Shown: positions 22,636-35,284, counted from the first letter of the stretch. The stretch: 64,000 nucleotides of DNA from Poecilobothrus nobilitatus (GCA_947095535.1 OX352774.1:113525996-113589995); one strand, 5' to 3'. Notes: generated by a model not told the origin, from the sequence alone. Numbers and translations are program-made.

Positions 22636-23395
22636 GTTTCCATCTGCGTGGACAGTCAATCTGCGATTAAGACTATTAACGCGAACATTACAATCTCAAA
22701 ACTTGTTAGGCAGTACAAAGAGGAGCTTGCCCTAATAAGCGAAAAGCTAAGCATAACCTTCATGCGGGTGCGTATGGGCATAATAATATTGAAGGAAATG
22801 AAAAAGCTGACTAACTAGCAAGGAAAGGAGTCACTCTGAACATTAACTCTCCTGAAAGAGTCAGTTGTCCAATTAGTACCATAAAGGAACGAATCCTTTC
22901 TTTGTATATAGCGAAATCGCAGAAGAGGTGGAGTAGTCTGAGCAATTGCACCATATCTAGAACATTGTGGCCCACCTACAAGAAAAGGAGATGAAATGTG
23001 TTAATATCCAAATCATACATAGACTTCGTCAGCATAGTGGCAATCATCACAGGTTATTGACCAGGAGGCACGCATACAAATGCAAATTAGGAATCCCTTA
23101 CACACCATCTGCAGGGATTGCGAAGAAGCAAACGAAAGTGAGAATCTGGTGAACTTTTTTTGCAAATTTCCGGCCCTAACTGGAGTAACCGTCGGCAAGT
23201 AATTAGAGTCGGTAAACCGTTGTACCACAACCTCAGCGAGATCGTATCTGAACTGCTCGGGTTGCATATAAAACCGTAAACAATTTTGAAACATAGGTCA
23301 CGTGAGCGCAGTGGTATCAAAATGGCGAAATCTAGTGCGTAATTGAGGCCTTCACGCAGCATCGTGAAGGTCACCTTCCTATATATCTACCTATA
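22636..23395 (+). pseudogene. LINE (non-LTR retrotransposon) ORF2 C-terminal relic with RNase H remains
   Basis: Open fragments in shifting frames give VSICVDSQSAIKTI (RNase H catalytic-Asp strand), KLVRQYKEELALISEKLSI, then GHNNIEGNEKAD-stop-LARKG (the conserved His/Asp end of RNase H). Further on come KSQKRWSSL, a frameshift, HAYK.KLGIPYTP and the zinc-knuckle-like CRDCEEANESENLV..FFCKFPAL. This order is typical of Jockey/I/R1-type LINEs. Several stops and frameshifts make it dead. The segment after about 23270 is likely 3' UTR and contains a CCTTCACG..CGTGAAGG hairpin. No poly-A tail or target duplication was found. The reverse transcriptase and endonuclease parts are absent (5' truncated). 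Confidence 0.8.
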
Positions 23396-24132
23396 TAAAA
23401 TGTAGAAAGAGGATTTAAAAAGAGGCGTGTATTTGATGAACTAAATCTAGCTCTTGTAATGATTATTATATTACTAAAATACTCACTCTCAGAATTCCTC
23501 CACTTGATGGTTTCTATAATAACTTCTTCAGAAAGTGAAATGTTTTTTAAAAGCTCATATTAAAGGTTTTTTTAAGGACCATGAAAATTACATTAAAAAC
23601 CTTCTATATTTAACGCACAAAACAAATATTTGAAAGTGACAGAAAGGTCTAATAGATTTATTTATTTTTTTTTTTTATATATTGACATGTCGCAAATATT
23701 ATTAATGGATTATAATATATTTAATAGGTTCAACGAAATCCTGTTGGCTTAATTGGTTTAATTATTAAGGCTGATACATAACAATATTTAATAGACAGTT
23801 CCTAATTGGTTTAAAAAATAGTTTCTAAACGAGTCAAGATATTTATTAAAGAATATTTTATAAAGATTTTTTTTTGACACATGAACATGTCAAAACGAGT
23901 TAACGAAACGTAACAAAAGAAATTTCATGAAGTTGATACATTCTTCAAAATTAAATACGATTTGGCTCAAATATTTTTGAAGACATCGGTTTAACCGAAC
24001 AAAATATATATAATATTATAAATATTCTTTAATGGAATCAAACCACCATTCAAAATATCCTGCAATTCAAAAAGAACTTTTTTTTTTGAGAAATAGATAT
24101 GGCGAAATATATTAGCTGATATTTGAAGCCTA
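23396..24132. other. AT-rich stretch, nothing identified
   Basis: No ORF or repeat structure supported between the LINE relic and the MITE-like cassette. Confidence 0.5.
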
Positions 24133-24302
24133 TTGCACCAAGCCCTTATCACTAATCAAATAATTGAATAAACATTTTTTTTGATAAGTGTTTGTTGCAC
24201 CAAAATCATATTTAAAAATAACCAAATAAAATATTGATTAGTTAAAAACACCCACTTAAAAAAAAAAAAGATTATTTAATTACTGATAAGAAGTTGGTGC
24301 AA
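24133..24302. mobile_element. MITE-like cassette with imperfect 30-bp terminal inverted repeats
   Basis: The left end TTGCACCAAGCCCTTATCAC pairs with the right end TTACTGATAAGAAGTTGGTG after inversion, and pairing extends through the ATTATTT/AAATAAT block (24133-24163 with about 24270-24302). The interior holds a further TTGTTGCACCA motif. At 170 bp, non-coding and with inverted ends, it fits a MITE, but no target duplication is clear and no second copy was seen. Confidence 0.55.
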
Positions 24303-26703
24303 AAGGGCCCGGTATATCGCAATTAAATTGTTCTAGTATTCAAATTCCTTTTTAGAGCAGAACAACATTTTCTTTAAAGTTTGAATTCAAACAGCTTATT
24401 ATAACTGTATAAAAAAGAGTTTAAATGCATATAGTGCACAAGGAAATAAACGCGCTTTCTGTTTTATAATGCGGTAAATATTAAAATTATTTAAATAAAT
24501 TGTGTTAGGTATACAGACAAATGTTACGCTCGCTTTGGTAATTACCAAATACTAAATTATTTTTCATTTATTATATCCTAAGTTTTAGCTTATTTTTATT
24601 GAAGAACCATTTTTTTTTTTTTTTTTTCTTAACCATCAGACTTTTTGTTTTAATTTCATATAGGTATTATTAAAATGATCCTTTTCAAAACTTTATTTCC
24701 CTTAGTACCAATTTTAAAACTATAGTGAAAAAGCTAACTATTTTCTAAAATGCTAAATATCAAATTTTTTTTAAATTTCAATAAAAAAAATTTAGTATTT
24801 TTTAATGGTAATCATTAAAACACCATTAATAACATGAGAATTCGAACGGTTTGCATTTTGTTCATAATAAAGATATATTATTATTAGTGAATCCTTAAAT
24901 TTTAAGGGATTATTACGAAAATTCTACTCAAAGAACCTTCTTTTTAACTTACCTGTAATGAAATAATAATTTAATAATAATAAATTAATTCTATTCTAGT
25001 GCTAAAAATTTAAATACAAGCTAAACTCCATATAATATTTTGTTAATGCCATAATCATTATTATTAGGCGGAATTAATAGCAAATCGTATATTACATAGG
25101 TACCTTATGTAATTTTCTTTTTTTCAGTTTAATATGCATTTTAGACTATTTTTGTATAGAGTTTAATTTTGTTGGCAAAAAATAATCTTATCCTTAACAA
25201 ACAACTGATTTAAATAATCTCAGAATTTTCATATATATTTAATGGAAAGAGCAGTTTTGTAATTATTTAATTTCCGAATTGTTTTAACTTTGTCCTAAGA
25301 TAAAATTTTCATTTTAGAAAGAAGGTTCATAATAATATAAAGGACCTTCTTTTAGAATTAATAGATATATTTTATTTTGAATTTTTTTTTATATTGTTAT
25401 GCAAAATTCATTGTACATTCCTTTAAGAAATTCCTATCCGAATAAATAAAAATTGTTTGTGCATCCGGTACAATTTTGATTCTCACAAATTAACATACCT
25501 ACTTAAAATGATCATTTAACAATGCATGTCTTTTGTTTATTAAAGATTTGTTATTACTTCTTACTTCTTCTTTTTATTCATGTAACACTTTAAATTTTTC
25601 TACATACGAAAAGGCGATTTACATAGAGATCCTAGTCTGCAAGAAGAAATATAAAAACATACATTAAAACATAAGACCCGTTCAGATTGCCAAAAATGTC
25701 AATACAAGCCTCAAAAGAACTAGATCACTTGATTTAGTTCCAGTAGTTTTATAAAAGTTAGGACATAAAGAATGGTTAATTTTTAAGACTATAGTTTTAA
25801 TCTTTTAAGATGGTGCTGATCTTTTCAGTAAGTTGAAGTTTCACTTAATATCTGTTTTGCGTACAGTATATTTCAATAATTCTCATTCATCTTTACCTAA
25901 AAAAATAAAAAAAAAATAAAAAAAATTTTATATATTATTTTTGTAAGACTCTGTAGTAGCATTTTGGCTGATTAGAAAATAAGTTTTTCCATCTTTATAA
26001 TTTCTTTTAAAATGTAAAATTTTTTTAATATTGTAAAATTTTAGACATTATTTCGTCCAACAATAAAAAAAATACGATTAAAAAATGGTTTTATTTCCAA
26101 ATCATAATAAAAATGCTTAAATTTCTTTTCTAAAATTTTATAATGGACATTTCAATTCAACTTAAAAATCATTCAGAAACATGATTTTATCAAGGAAATG
26201 CCTTTCCTTTATTTTAAATTTTAAAAATATTTTGCTAAAACGAAAAAAAAATCAATTTTTTTAAATTCTTATTAATCATGTCCTTGAATAAAATTTCATT
26301 TTTTAAAGGATTTCTAATAATTTTTAGTCGTTACTATATAAAAAAAAACACAACAACAAGAAATTGAAAAGGTATGAAAAAAGGCAGATAAAAAATACAG
26401 GTGAAGTTTTGTAATGGTTATCTAACATCAAAGAATTTTATTTTTACGATTCACAGATGGAAATTTCATCTAAACCTTCTCAGAATATATTACACATAAT
26501 ATTTTGAGGCAAATTGAAAGATAACATAAACATTTTTTTTTTGTATATGTGTCCTTTCGCTTTAATCATAATTACAATTTTTAATAATGAGGTGGACATT
26601 TGTTAGAAAAGTAAAGTTTTTTGTTTTTGTTTTAATTATTCTAAATGGCATTTTCTTTATGAAATTTGATAAATTGAATATATTTTTTTTTTTTTTTGTT
26701 TTT
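24303..26703. other. AT-rich desert, about 2.4 kb
   Basis: Homopolymer-rich. GAACCTTCTTT near 24922 and its inverse AAAGAAGGTTC near 25318 may be ends of a decayed element, but the evidence is weak. Nothing else supported. Confidence 0.45.
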
Positions 26704-26859
26704 TAGTGCATTTCTCTGCCACAGCCTTTCCTTTTCAGGCGTGGCTGTAAATGTCGTAAGGGGGAATTACTCTTACGACGTGTGTACGATTCGAACCCAC
26801 ACTCCTTAGGTGTTTATGGCGTATTTTATGAGCTCTTTCCACTAGGCCATCGAGGCTTC
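26704..26859 (-). mobile_element. tRNA-derived SINE, family 1, copy 1
   Basis: On the minus strand it starts GAAGCCTCGATGGCC with A box TGGCCTAGTGG (26839-26849) and B box GGTTCGAATCG (26788-26798). The family body follows: a CGTCGTAAGAG segment, CCCCTTACGACATTTACAGC and AAAGGCTGTGGCAGAGAAATG, ending in an A-rich tail (plus-strand T run at 26680-26704). Compared with the 62973 copy it lacks the segment between GGCTGT and GTGGCAG. Likely transcribed by RNA polymerase III from its internal promoter when active, and mobilised by a LINE. Confidence 0.85.
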
Positions 26860-27797
26860 AATTGAATGTATTGAAAAACATAAATATTTCTTGAATTGTT
26901 AACGTAATTGAAAGAAAAAATAAATAAAAAAAAATGGAATAGAAATTTATCACTAAAAATAATTTCTCAAAATTAAGGATTCGTTAAAATATTTGAAATA
27001 TTTTTAAAATCAGAAACTTTTTTTAAAATATGTTCAAACTTTTTACTTTTTTTGAATGAAACTGGAATAATAAAAAGTTTTAGGACATTCATTATATTTA
27101 GTTTTATATATAAATAATTGCAAGTTCACAAAGATAAATTTAATATCGAAGACTACTAATTAAAAGATTTTTAATATCAAGGCTACTTGAAAAAGATGAC
27201 TCTAGTAATTTTTTTGTGTTTCTTCGAATTAAAGCAAATCTATCTATTAATGAACCATGAAATCTATTCTCTTGAATCATCTTATTACCATGCAGCTCAG
27301 ACTAGATCTTACCATGCCCAAACTAGATCAACTCTATAGAAATTAACATTCGCGTATCTGTGTATGCATGCACTATTCAAAATCATGCCAAACAGTTTTT
27401 GAAGTAAACAATTTCTTACCTTATATAACTAAACTCTGGAAAACAATTAACTCTTATTTTTCTTAGTATTCTTTGCAATATTACAACTTTTTTCTATCAA
27501 TTATTATTGATATTATTATCTTGTAGATAGTAACATTTTTTTATTAAATTAACTCTTAAAGTACGTGTTCTTATATATTCAAAAATACCCAACTGGCTAA
27601 TTAAATAGATTATCCAAACTATTATTAGCTAAGTACATTTTTATTCAGTACATGGTACTTCTCCCTGCTATAATTTGCAAAAATTAAATACAAAAATTTT
27701 ATAATTCGTATAAATAACTTAACTCTAAGATCGTTATTTCTTCACTTTCATCTTATTATTTCTTTTAAATAATCAAACAAAGCTATAATTAAGTAAA
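26860..27797. other. AT-rich stretch, nothing identified
   Basis: No ORF or repeat structure supported. CTAGATCTTACC/CAAACTAGATC near 27300 is a short local repetition only. Confidence 0.45.
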
Positions 27798-28474
27798 AAC
27801 AAGTAAATCTAACAGTAAGTCGATGCAACGATGCCTTATTAATACCCTACACCTGAATAATTCGAATTAAATTAAAAATCTATAAGTTTTTGGCAATTGT
27901 TTGAACTTCTTCCCTTTTCTGTGTTATTCAACTCGAATTTCAGGAACGTAAAAGAGGCATCCTCTTGGGATTTGCTTGACATCCTTGTAAAAAATGTCAA
28001 GTTTCTATCTTTATTAATTTCGAAGATATCGTTGTTAGTCCTTGGGAGATGTATGTCAGGTACCCGAATTGCCATTCCAATTCATTAAATCCATCTCATG
28101 GACATAAAGAAAACATACCGGAACACCATTGTACTAACTTTAAAGGTTCTACTTTTGTTGGTTTTGGAGATATGCTCGTTTGCTCTTGCGCTCGTCCGGA
28201 AGTTTCCAAAATACGAACCCATGGACCGATTTTGTCCAGATTCGAACTAAGCCTTCCTTTCGTAATTAGTAACCTAAAAAAATTTCATCAAGATAGCTTT
28301 ACTATAGTTTTTGAATTATCGTGCGAACGGGCTGACGGACATCGTTAAATCGACTCAGGAGGTGATCCTGATTCAGAACATATATACATGTCCATATCTA
28401 ACTTGCTTCCTTTTGCTGGTTACAAACTCCATACCAAAGTTAATATATCCTATACTTTAGGTGTAGGGTATAAT
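27798..28474 (-). mobile_element. Family D Helentron-like element
   Basis: On the minus strand it opens with ATACCCTACACCTAAAG at about 28470, which folds back on TATAGGATAT, passes a decayed ATCAGGATCACC/GTCGATTTAACGATG/CCGTC block, and ends with the subterminal inverted AGGTGTAGGGTAT (27842-27855) and a TTTACTTGTTTTTAC terminus near 27798. This is the same plan as families A and C with a different terminal sequence. The 99-codon plus-strand ORF 28049-28348 and its neighbours lie inside it and are not genes. A partial relative occurs at 30466. Confidence 0.68.
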
Positions 28475-28904
28475 AAGATCTCTCCTCCTCTAGTTTTTGA
28501 GGACGTAAAAAAAAATAATAGGTAATATATTTTAAATATTACTTTCCTTTTAAATTAGTTTTTCTTAATATTTAAAGTAAATAAATAATTTCTGTTTTCT
28601 CGTATAATAGGGATTCCTCATATTATGTGTAGAGATAGAATTGTAATCATGAAAAAATTCAAATTCGATTGGATTATTGTCTGCGATTTTTCAAGTAATC
28701 GTTTTATAAAAAAATCTTTTTAATACATTCTAACAAAAATTTTTACAAAAAACTTTGAATTAGGTCCCTATATCACTATAATGGAGACTCCTATTTAGAT
28801 TTAAATTTATGAACACTAGTGTAATATTTGTTTTTATTATCTGTCTAACATCACAAAATTTCATAAAAACAAAGAAAATAAGGCAAGATGAAAATAAAAA
28901 AATT
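28475..28904. other. AT-rich stretch, nothing identified
   Basis: No feature supported between the D element and degraded B4. Confidence 0.45.
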
Positions 28905-29600
28905 TCAAAGACCCATATTTGCCCAAGATACATTAAAAACTGTTTAGAATTGAAACTTGTATCAAAATTTCTAAATTTTCTGTGAATGAAATAAGAAAAA
29001 ATGAAAAAAATAAATAAACACTTTCCTTAATTTTAAGGAAATCGGACATAATTAAGACAATTTGTTAAGACCACATAAAAATATACTAGTGGAATTTTAG
29101 TCTTACTAACAACAACTTTGTACAAGTGTCGATACAAGTGACAGACCCTCTTGACCCTCTTTAAAAATTTAAAAAAAGTTTTCTGTGCTAACTAATGCTA
29201 GTTTTGAAAGACCTTTCTTCTCTTAAAATTTCAAGGCTCTCTCCAAAGTCATTACGGAAATATAAAGGAAGCAAAATTTAGCAGAATTTTGTTTTCATAT
29301 AACGGTAAATTTCAATACTAAATTTAAAATAAATTGTGTAATTTTTATATTGATTTATGAAAGTAAAAATGGTCCTGTCGTTTGATGTTTTTAGATTGAA
29401 ATAAAATGTTAAGCAGAACATGAGATTTACACATTTACGTAACGGGTGGAGCTACATAAAAAAGTTGTTCTACAACATTGATTTTTTTATGAGACCTACC
29501 GATGGTTCAAATTTCATTGCTCGAACTTTAATTGTGTAGAAGTTTTGGAGAAATACGAAAGGATGGATGCACGGACAGAGCGAAAATAAAAGTTTATTGT
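28905..29600 (-). mobile_element. Family B Helentron-like element, old degraded copy (B4)
   Basis: Matches B3 in order on the minus strand: GCTCTGTCCGTGC, the TACACAATT block, a CCGTTATATGAAAAC block, AAATTTTAAGAGA and an ACTGTTTAGAATTG segment near 28945. The 5' AGCACATTT hairpin is not recognisable and the CCGT run has decayed to single units. No 477-bp duplication. Confidence 0.65.
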
Positions 29601-30465
29601 ATATTTGTATAATATACTCAGCTTAAATACTCATTATTGTTTTTCATATATAAGAAATTTAATGGGAGAATAACCCTAGTTTAAATCCTGATTTTGTTTT
29701 GTAACAAAAGAAACTAAATAAAAAACTTCAAATCACTTTATACATTAATATACAAAGATATTTTGGCAAAATGTACCAAAATAAGAACTAAAAATAAAAA
29801 TATATAATACCACTTAAATTGATTGAAAACATACATTTTTTTTTTAAAGTAAGATTGAATTTTACTTGAGGGTTAAAGAAACGTGTTTAAAATCATTTCG
29901 TATTCAAATTAATTCTAAAATACATCAATAATTTAAAGATGAACGTGATTTCGTGTCAAAAAAAAAAATAAATATTTTTTTCTTAAAAAAACTCTAAAAT
30001 TAAAATTTAGTTTCAGTTTTTCTTCACTTTCTCAAATATTGAAAATAAGCATATATACAAATAAATATACATAAACATTTTTTTAAAGTAAATATTTTTT
30101 GAGATAAACCAAATTTCAAAAAGTCATATGCAATAAGCATTATGTTTATTAAAATAATTTTGTTATAAATCAGAGAAAACTTCAATAATATTTAACACAA
30201 GTAAAGAATACAATATATAAATTAAATAGGTATAGAACAGCGCAATCTGAACACACCTATCTAAAGTTATTTAAAAATGTGTTAAAAGTTTTGTTTTTCC
30301 AAAACGTTAATAGCTATTACGATCATAAGTTTTTATTTAAAAATAAAATTTTGAAATTTAAATTTTATAAAAAATATAATAAGATATTTATTTAAGTATT
30401 TTTCTCCGAATTTTTTCTGTTAACAAAAATATAAAGTATCAATTTCTTTTCCATCATTTTTCAAT
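29601..30465. other. AT-rich stretch, nothing identified
   Basis: Homopolymer-rich AT DNA with no supported ORF or repeat. Confidence 0.45.
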
Positions 30466-31015
30466 TTGAAGGAAATTCAATTTTCAACTCGAATTTCAGG
30501 AACGTAAAAGAGGCATCCTCTTGGGATCTGCTTGACACCCTTGCAGAAAATTTCAAGTTTCTATATTTATTAATTTTGAAGATATGCTTGTTAGCCCTTG
30601 GGAGGTACCCGAATTGCCACTCCAATTCATCAAATCCATCCCAGGAACATAAAATAACAAAGGTTCTATAAGGTGTTTCCATCTGAACACTCCAAACGAT
30701 AGCTGGTTTTATAAACTTTATAAATATATATAAAATGAATATGTGGTTTTGCCATCCGGTATTTTAATATACCGTTATGTCAAACTCAATTTTTGCAAAA
30801 ATTTGGATCCCTTCTATCTTTCAAACAGTTTAACTTAGAAGCCTGAAATTTTGAGAGCAGTTATATATTATGAAAATAAGTATGAGTCATTTCAGGAAAT
30901 ATTTTTGTGTCGCCTCCGTTTATGAAATGTAAGAGGTTAAAAACTGAAAATTCTCTATTTTTAAACTCCTGTAATTTGGGCACCTGTCCAAATTTTTTTT
31001 AAAATCTCGCGTGTC
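30466..31015. repeat. Mixed relic: family D interior joined head-to-head with family C/B interior
   Basis: 30480-30660 repeats the D element interior (AACTCGAATTTCAGGAACG, AAGAGGCATCCTCTTGGGAT), in minus orientation like the 27798 copy. 30690-31015 matches the C1 interior (TACCGTTATG, CTGAAATTTTGA, AACTCCTGTAATTTGGGCAC) in plus orientation. Neither terminus is present. The 73-codon minus ORF lies in the D-derived part. Confidence 0.6.
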
Positions 31016-31169
31016 AAAATTTTATGTCTGCAGATTTTACGATTTTCATCGTGAAAATAAAAATTTTGCAAAAAAAGGAGTTCAGTTCAGTTTCGTTATA
31101 AATTTATAATTTTTTCGATATTTATTAGCATTGACAATAATATTTTAATAATTAGTGACTGACAAAGAA

Positions 31170-31269
31170 ATAAACAGTTTGACACCTGTCATCTCCAAAC
31201 CCCTGATAAATAAATTATTGAAAATCTGATTTTGTAATTATGACAGATGACAGGTGTCAAACTGTTTAT
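31170..31269. repeat. Perfect 25-bp inverted repeat with 50-bp spacer
   Basis: 31170-31194 (containing AACAGTTTGACACCTGTCAT) is exactly complementary to 31245-31269. The spacer has an AATTATTGAAAATCTGATTT segment that is echoed near 31443 in similar form. It may be a small MITE or a hairpin-forming RNA source. Confidence 0.75.
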
Positions 31270-33106
31270 TACGGAAGAGTTTCAAAATAAGATGGATTTA
31301 TTTGTGAAGCCATTATGAAGCCATGAAGTTAGAAAAAAGACGACTTTAATCAAATAAAATTCAAATAATGAATTTTGCTAAATATTTTAATAATAAAGAT
31401 TTTAAAAATGGGTAGGAGCTGCAGTCTCGCATTTCCCGTTAAACAAATTATTGAAACCCTGATTTTATAACCACCTCTAAAAGCCCAGTTAATTAAATTT
31501 TTTACCTATAATTTTAACATTAAAGAATTTAAAATTGTGGGGCACGCGATATTTATAAAAATGTTAAATTTTAAAACACGAGATTTTAAGATGTGTGATC
31601 TCGTAGCACTTCCATTCAGATTTCATTCAAATTCTAAAAAAAATTTCAGTAAAACTTGAACTCAACCATTTGAAAAGAGTATTTTTTTAGTTTATTTATT
31701 AGAACTGCCTAATCGATAAGGTTGATATAAAAAATTTTTCTTAAGGAAAATTTAGTTTACTAAACCTAACTATACAGACAACATCCTCATTGAAAACTTT
31801 AAACAGACGAACAATGATATTATACAAGATGAAAGTAAATTTTCTGTTATTGGTAAAAGTAAAAGAAACCTCATTTTTTTCTCAATGACTTTAAATTACA
31901 AGTTTGATTTGATTTTCATAATAAAAATATTATATGTTCAATATTAATATAAACTTTCTTTCAAAAAAAAACAAAAATGATTTTGTGTTTCTGTTTTGCA
32001 AACGCGTTAAATTTTTCATTGAATTAAAATTAAAATGTTTATATTTTTTTTTTGTTTGAAGTAAATACCGAACAGCAGGATAATTCAAATTGGAAAAACT
32101 TTTGATTAACATATTTTTAAAAAAAAAAAACAAAAAAAAATGAAACTTTCAAGGATGAAATTTGTTTTAAACACTTTTTTCGTTATTTCTTTTATAACAT
32201 AATTGGTTTTATTTATTATATTTATTAATATATGTATATATGTATGTGAACAAGCTTGTATGACTATGTATGTATATGTATTTAATAAAGTCCTTTAAAC
32301 AGTTTTTAATATTATATATCATGTACCTATATAATATAGCTATATATGATCCTATATAATATAATACTTCATAAATATCATGGTTTTTTTTGTTAATACC
32401 CCTCGAAATAAAAGGAAAAATTAATTATTAATTTTCCACAATTTTAAACACAGGAACTAAAAATTTCTTCTCCATCAGCAAATCAACAAAAAATTATTCA
32501 AAAATTTTTAAAGTGGAAATAAAATGTTAAATTTTCTTTGTTATTGTTTTTTTTTTTTTTTTGTTCTTCTTATTTTTTTTATTTTTATTCCAATTTATCA
32601 TAATCAGTAACATTTATTACTAATCAAAATTTTATAAAATCGATTAAAATTTTAATTTTTTATATATTTTTAGTTTTTACGACTTTATAATCGCTTTTTT
32701 GTTAACGGTTTAAAAATAAAAAACACCCCCTCCCACTTCCCCCTTTTAATTATATTTTATGGTATATTGAAATATTATTTCTTTAGAAATGATTTGATTA
32801 ACGAAAATTTTTAAATAATTATAAAGCTGAACATTTTTATATTTTAAAGATGAAAAATCGTGTATTTTAAAATATAATGACATAAAATTTTCGCGAAAAA
32901 AAAAAAAAAACTGATTTTAAATTTAATAATTTTGAAAACTAATTAACAAAATATGAATACAATTTGATATAAACATAAAATAAGGCAGCATGAAAATTTA
33001 AAGGGTTTTAATGATGCACATTTTGAAAAAGACAACAAACAAAAATTTCATGGAATTTTGACTACTTTAAGGCCAACATTTGAAAATTTTTTTTTTATGT
33101 TTTTTT
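31270..33106. other. AT-rich desert, about 1.8 kb
   Basis: Includes T-rich runs near 32550 and an A-rich minus ORF of low complexity at 31930-32133. No gene or element supported. Confidence 0.45.
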
Positions 33107-33372
33107 AGCACATTTCCAAAAAAATTTTGAAAAATGTGCTTATTAGTTTCACTCTGTCCGTCCGTCCGTCTGTTTACAAAACTTCTACACCGTTAAAGAT
33201 AGAGAAAAAAAATTTTAACCATGGGTAGGTCTCATAAAAAAAATAATTTTGTGGAACAACTTTTTCATGTAGCCCCTCCCATTACGGAGCTACAGCCTCT
33301 CAAACTTTGAAAAAGCCCTATTTTTAAATGTATATATCTTATGTTCTGCTTAAGATTTTTTGAATCTGAAAA
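33107..33372 (+). mobile_element. Family B Helentron-like element, 5' fragment (B5)
   Basis: A well-preserved first 266 bp of a B element: AGCACATTTCC hairpin, TTTCACTCTG, three CCGT units and the GTAGCCCCTCCCATTACGG block. It ends abruptly after TCTGAAAACTTTAAG. The sharp truncation and good preservation suggest a recent deletion or an aberrantly terminated copy. Confidence 0.8.
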
Positions 33373-33750
33373 CTTTAAGAAGATTGGGTTTTAAGGAAGC
33401 CCTATATAATTAATAAGAGAGCCATGTACTACTAATGAGTTTGGAAGAGCGTTCATGTGTTATAAAAACATTATATTAGAATTTTATGATAAAAAAACAA
33501 TTTGGGAGGTTGGGAGGTTGCTTGAATTTGTGGGTTGTATGAATTAACGTACCAGAAACTAAAGTAGAAAACACCTATATTATGAACTAAAGTCGAATAA
33601 ATTGTAGAGTTAGAGAAAATATAAGTTATGTTAGAAATATAGAAGTTATGTCAAAAATATTAGTTATTTTAGAGAAAATGTATATATGAATTAATGTCGA
33701 AAAATTTTTACTATAGTTCATAATATGAACTAAAGCAGAAAAATAATATA
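33373..33750. other. Spacer between two facing family B copies
   Basis: Contains short imperfect repetitions of GAACTAAAG, AGTTATGTTAGAAATA and AGTTAGAGAAAAT. Not matched elsewhere in the window. The 69-codon minus ORF overlapping its end is not convincing. Confidence 0.5.
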
Positions 33751-34498
33751 AACAAATTAGAATGTAAACCATTGATTTAAAGACCACATTTTCAAAAGAT
33801 AATACAAACTGTTTAGAATTGTGACTCTGTAGCAAAACTTGAAAATTTCATATAATAAGAAAAAATAAAAATATATTATTAAAGGTTTAATTTGTATGTC
33901 TTGCCGAAGAAATATTTGTACAGGTGCCTAAGTTACAGATGTCTAAAAATAGCAAATTTTAAATTTTTGAGCCGTAATAGCTATTACAGGTTGTGGCATA
34001 AAAAAATTTTCTGACGAAACTTATACTAATTCTCAAAGTTTTTTCTTACCTCAAAATTTCAAGTCCCTATCTAAAAGCGTACCAGAGTTTTGAAGGTAAA
34101 AAAAATCATGCAAAATTAGGTTTTCACATAACGGTAAATATAGTAAATTTAAGAAAATTGTATAATTTTGATATTGATTTACAATGGTAAAAAACATTCC
34201 TGTCGAATGGCGGTTTTAGATTCAAAATATGTTAAGTGGAACAAAAGATATATGCATATCAAAATATGGCTTTTTCAAAATTTGTGTGGCTGTACTCCGT
34301 AGTGGATGGGGCTATATGAAAAAGTTGTTCTAAAAGATTAATTTTTTTTATCTACCTTTACCTACCATGGTTAACATTTTTTTTTCTATCTTTAACACTG
34401 TAGAAGTTTTGTAAACAGTCAAAAGGACAGACGGACAAACGGACGGAAAGAGTGAAACTTATAGGCACATTTTTTCAAATTTCTTTTGGAAACGTGTT
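33751..34498 (-). mobile_element. Family B Helentron-like element, short near-complete copy (B6)
   Basis: On the minus strand, AACACGTTTCC (mutated AGCACATTTCC) lies at 34498, a decayed CCGT stretch near 34425, and the terminal AACAAATTAGAATGTAAACC side at 33751. It has a single internal module, missing most of the 477-bp segment, giving about 750 bp. It faces B5, so their 5' ends form an inverted pair. Confidence 0.75.
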
Positions 34499-35284
34499 AA
34501 AAATCAACTAAAGTTGAATATTAATTTATGATGTAATGCGACTCGATAATGGGTGGGAATATATAAAAATTTTTCTCACAAGGTGAGTACATTTACATTT
34601 CCATATTGGTTGGTACTTCATTTAAAGCTTTTTCGGAAAATACTATTTTAAATTTATAGAAATTATAATGAAAATTTGAATATTGAATATTATTAAGCTT
34701 ACAGAAATTAAAAAAGAAAAAACATAAAAAAACTTACGTAAAAGTCCTGACTTGTAGTTTAGAAGTTAGAAGTTATATTATACATGTAATAAAATTTGGT
34801 ATTGTATCATGAATGATTAAATGATTAAATTCTGAAAATATTATGCAATCACATCCATTCAACATTCAGTAATTGTCCTGGAAGGTTATCAAACTAGACT
34901 AGATTAATTTCATATCAATTCAATTAATTTCATTTCAATATGGTAGCACTTCTACTTCCTCGTTTTCTTATTAGGGGAACCAATTATTTTTAGTATAATT
35001 ATTATGCCTAAGAAGGCATAATATTACACTTCAAGAAAAATAAATTTAAAACAACATTAGCCTCTAACTCGGAGTTATTTAAGTGGATAATATGAACTAT
35101 TTCATTCGGAGACCTTCACTTTTCAGGTTCTCTAAAACTTTTAAAAGAAAAGAAGTTTTAAAAGGAAAATTTGGTACCATAAAGCGTACAGTGTGATAGT
35201 ATGTATTACTAGATTATTATTTAAGAGGTATAAATGATAATGCAACCGTTTGATATAGATCTATTATGCTTATGTAACTACGGT
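34499..35284. other. AT-rich stretch, nothing identified
   Basis: Includes a short ATTAAATGATTAAATGATT repetition near 34815. No gene or element supported. Confidence 0.45.

Noticed and set aside
28049..28348. 99-codon plus-strand ORF
   Set aside because: Lies inside family D element in the antisense direction; no domain and no splice context.
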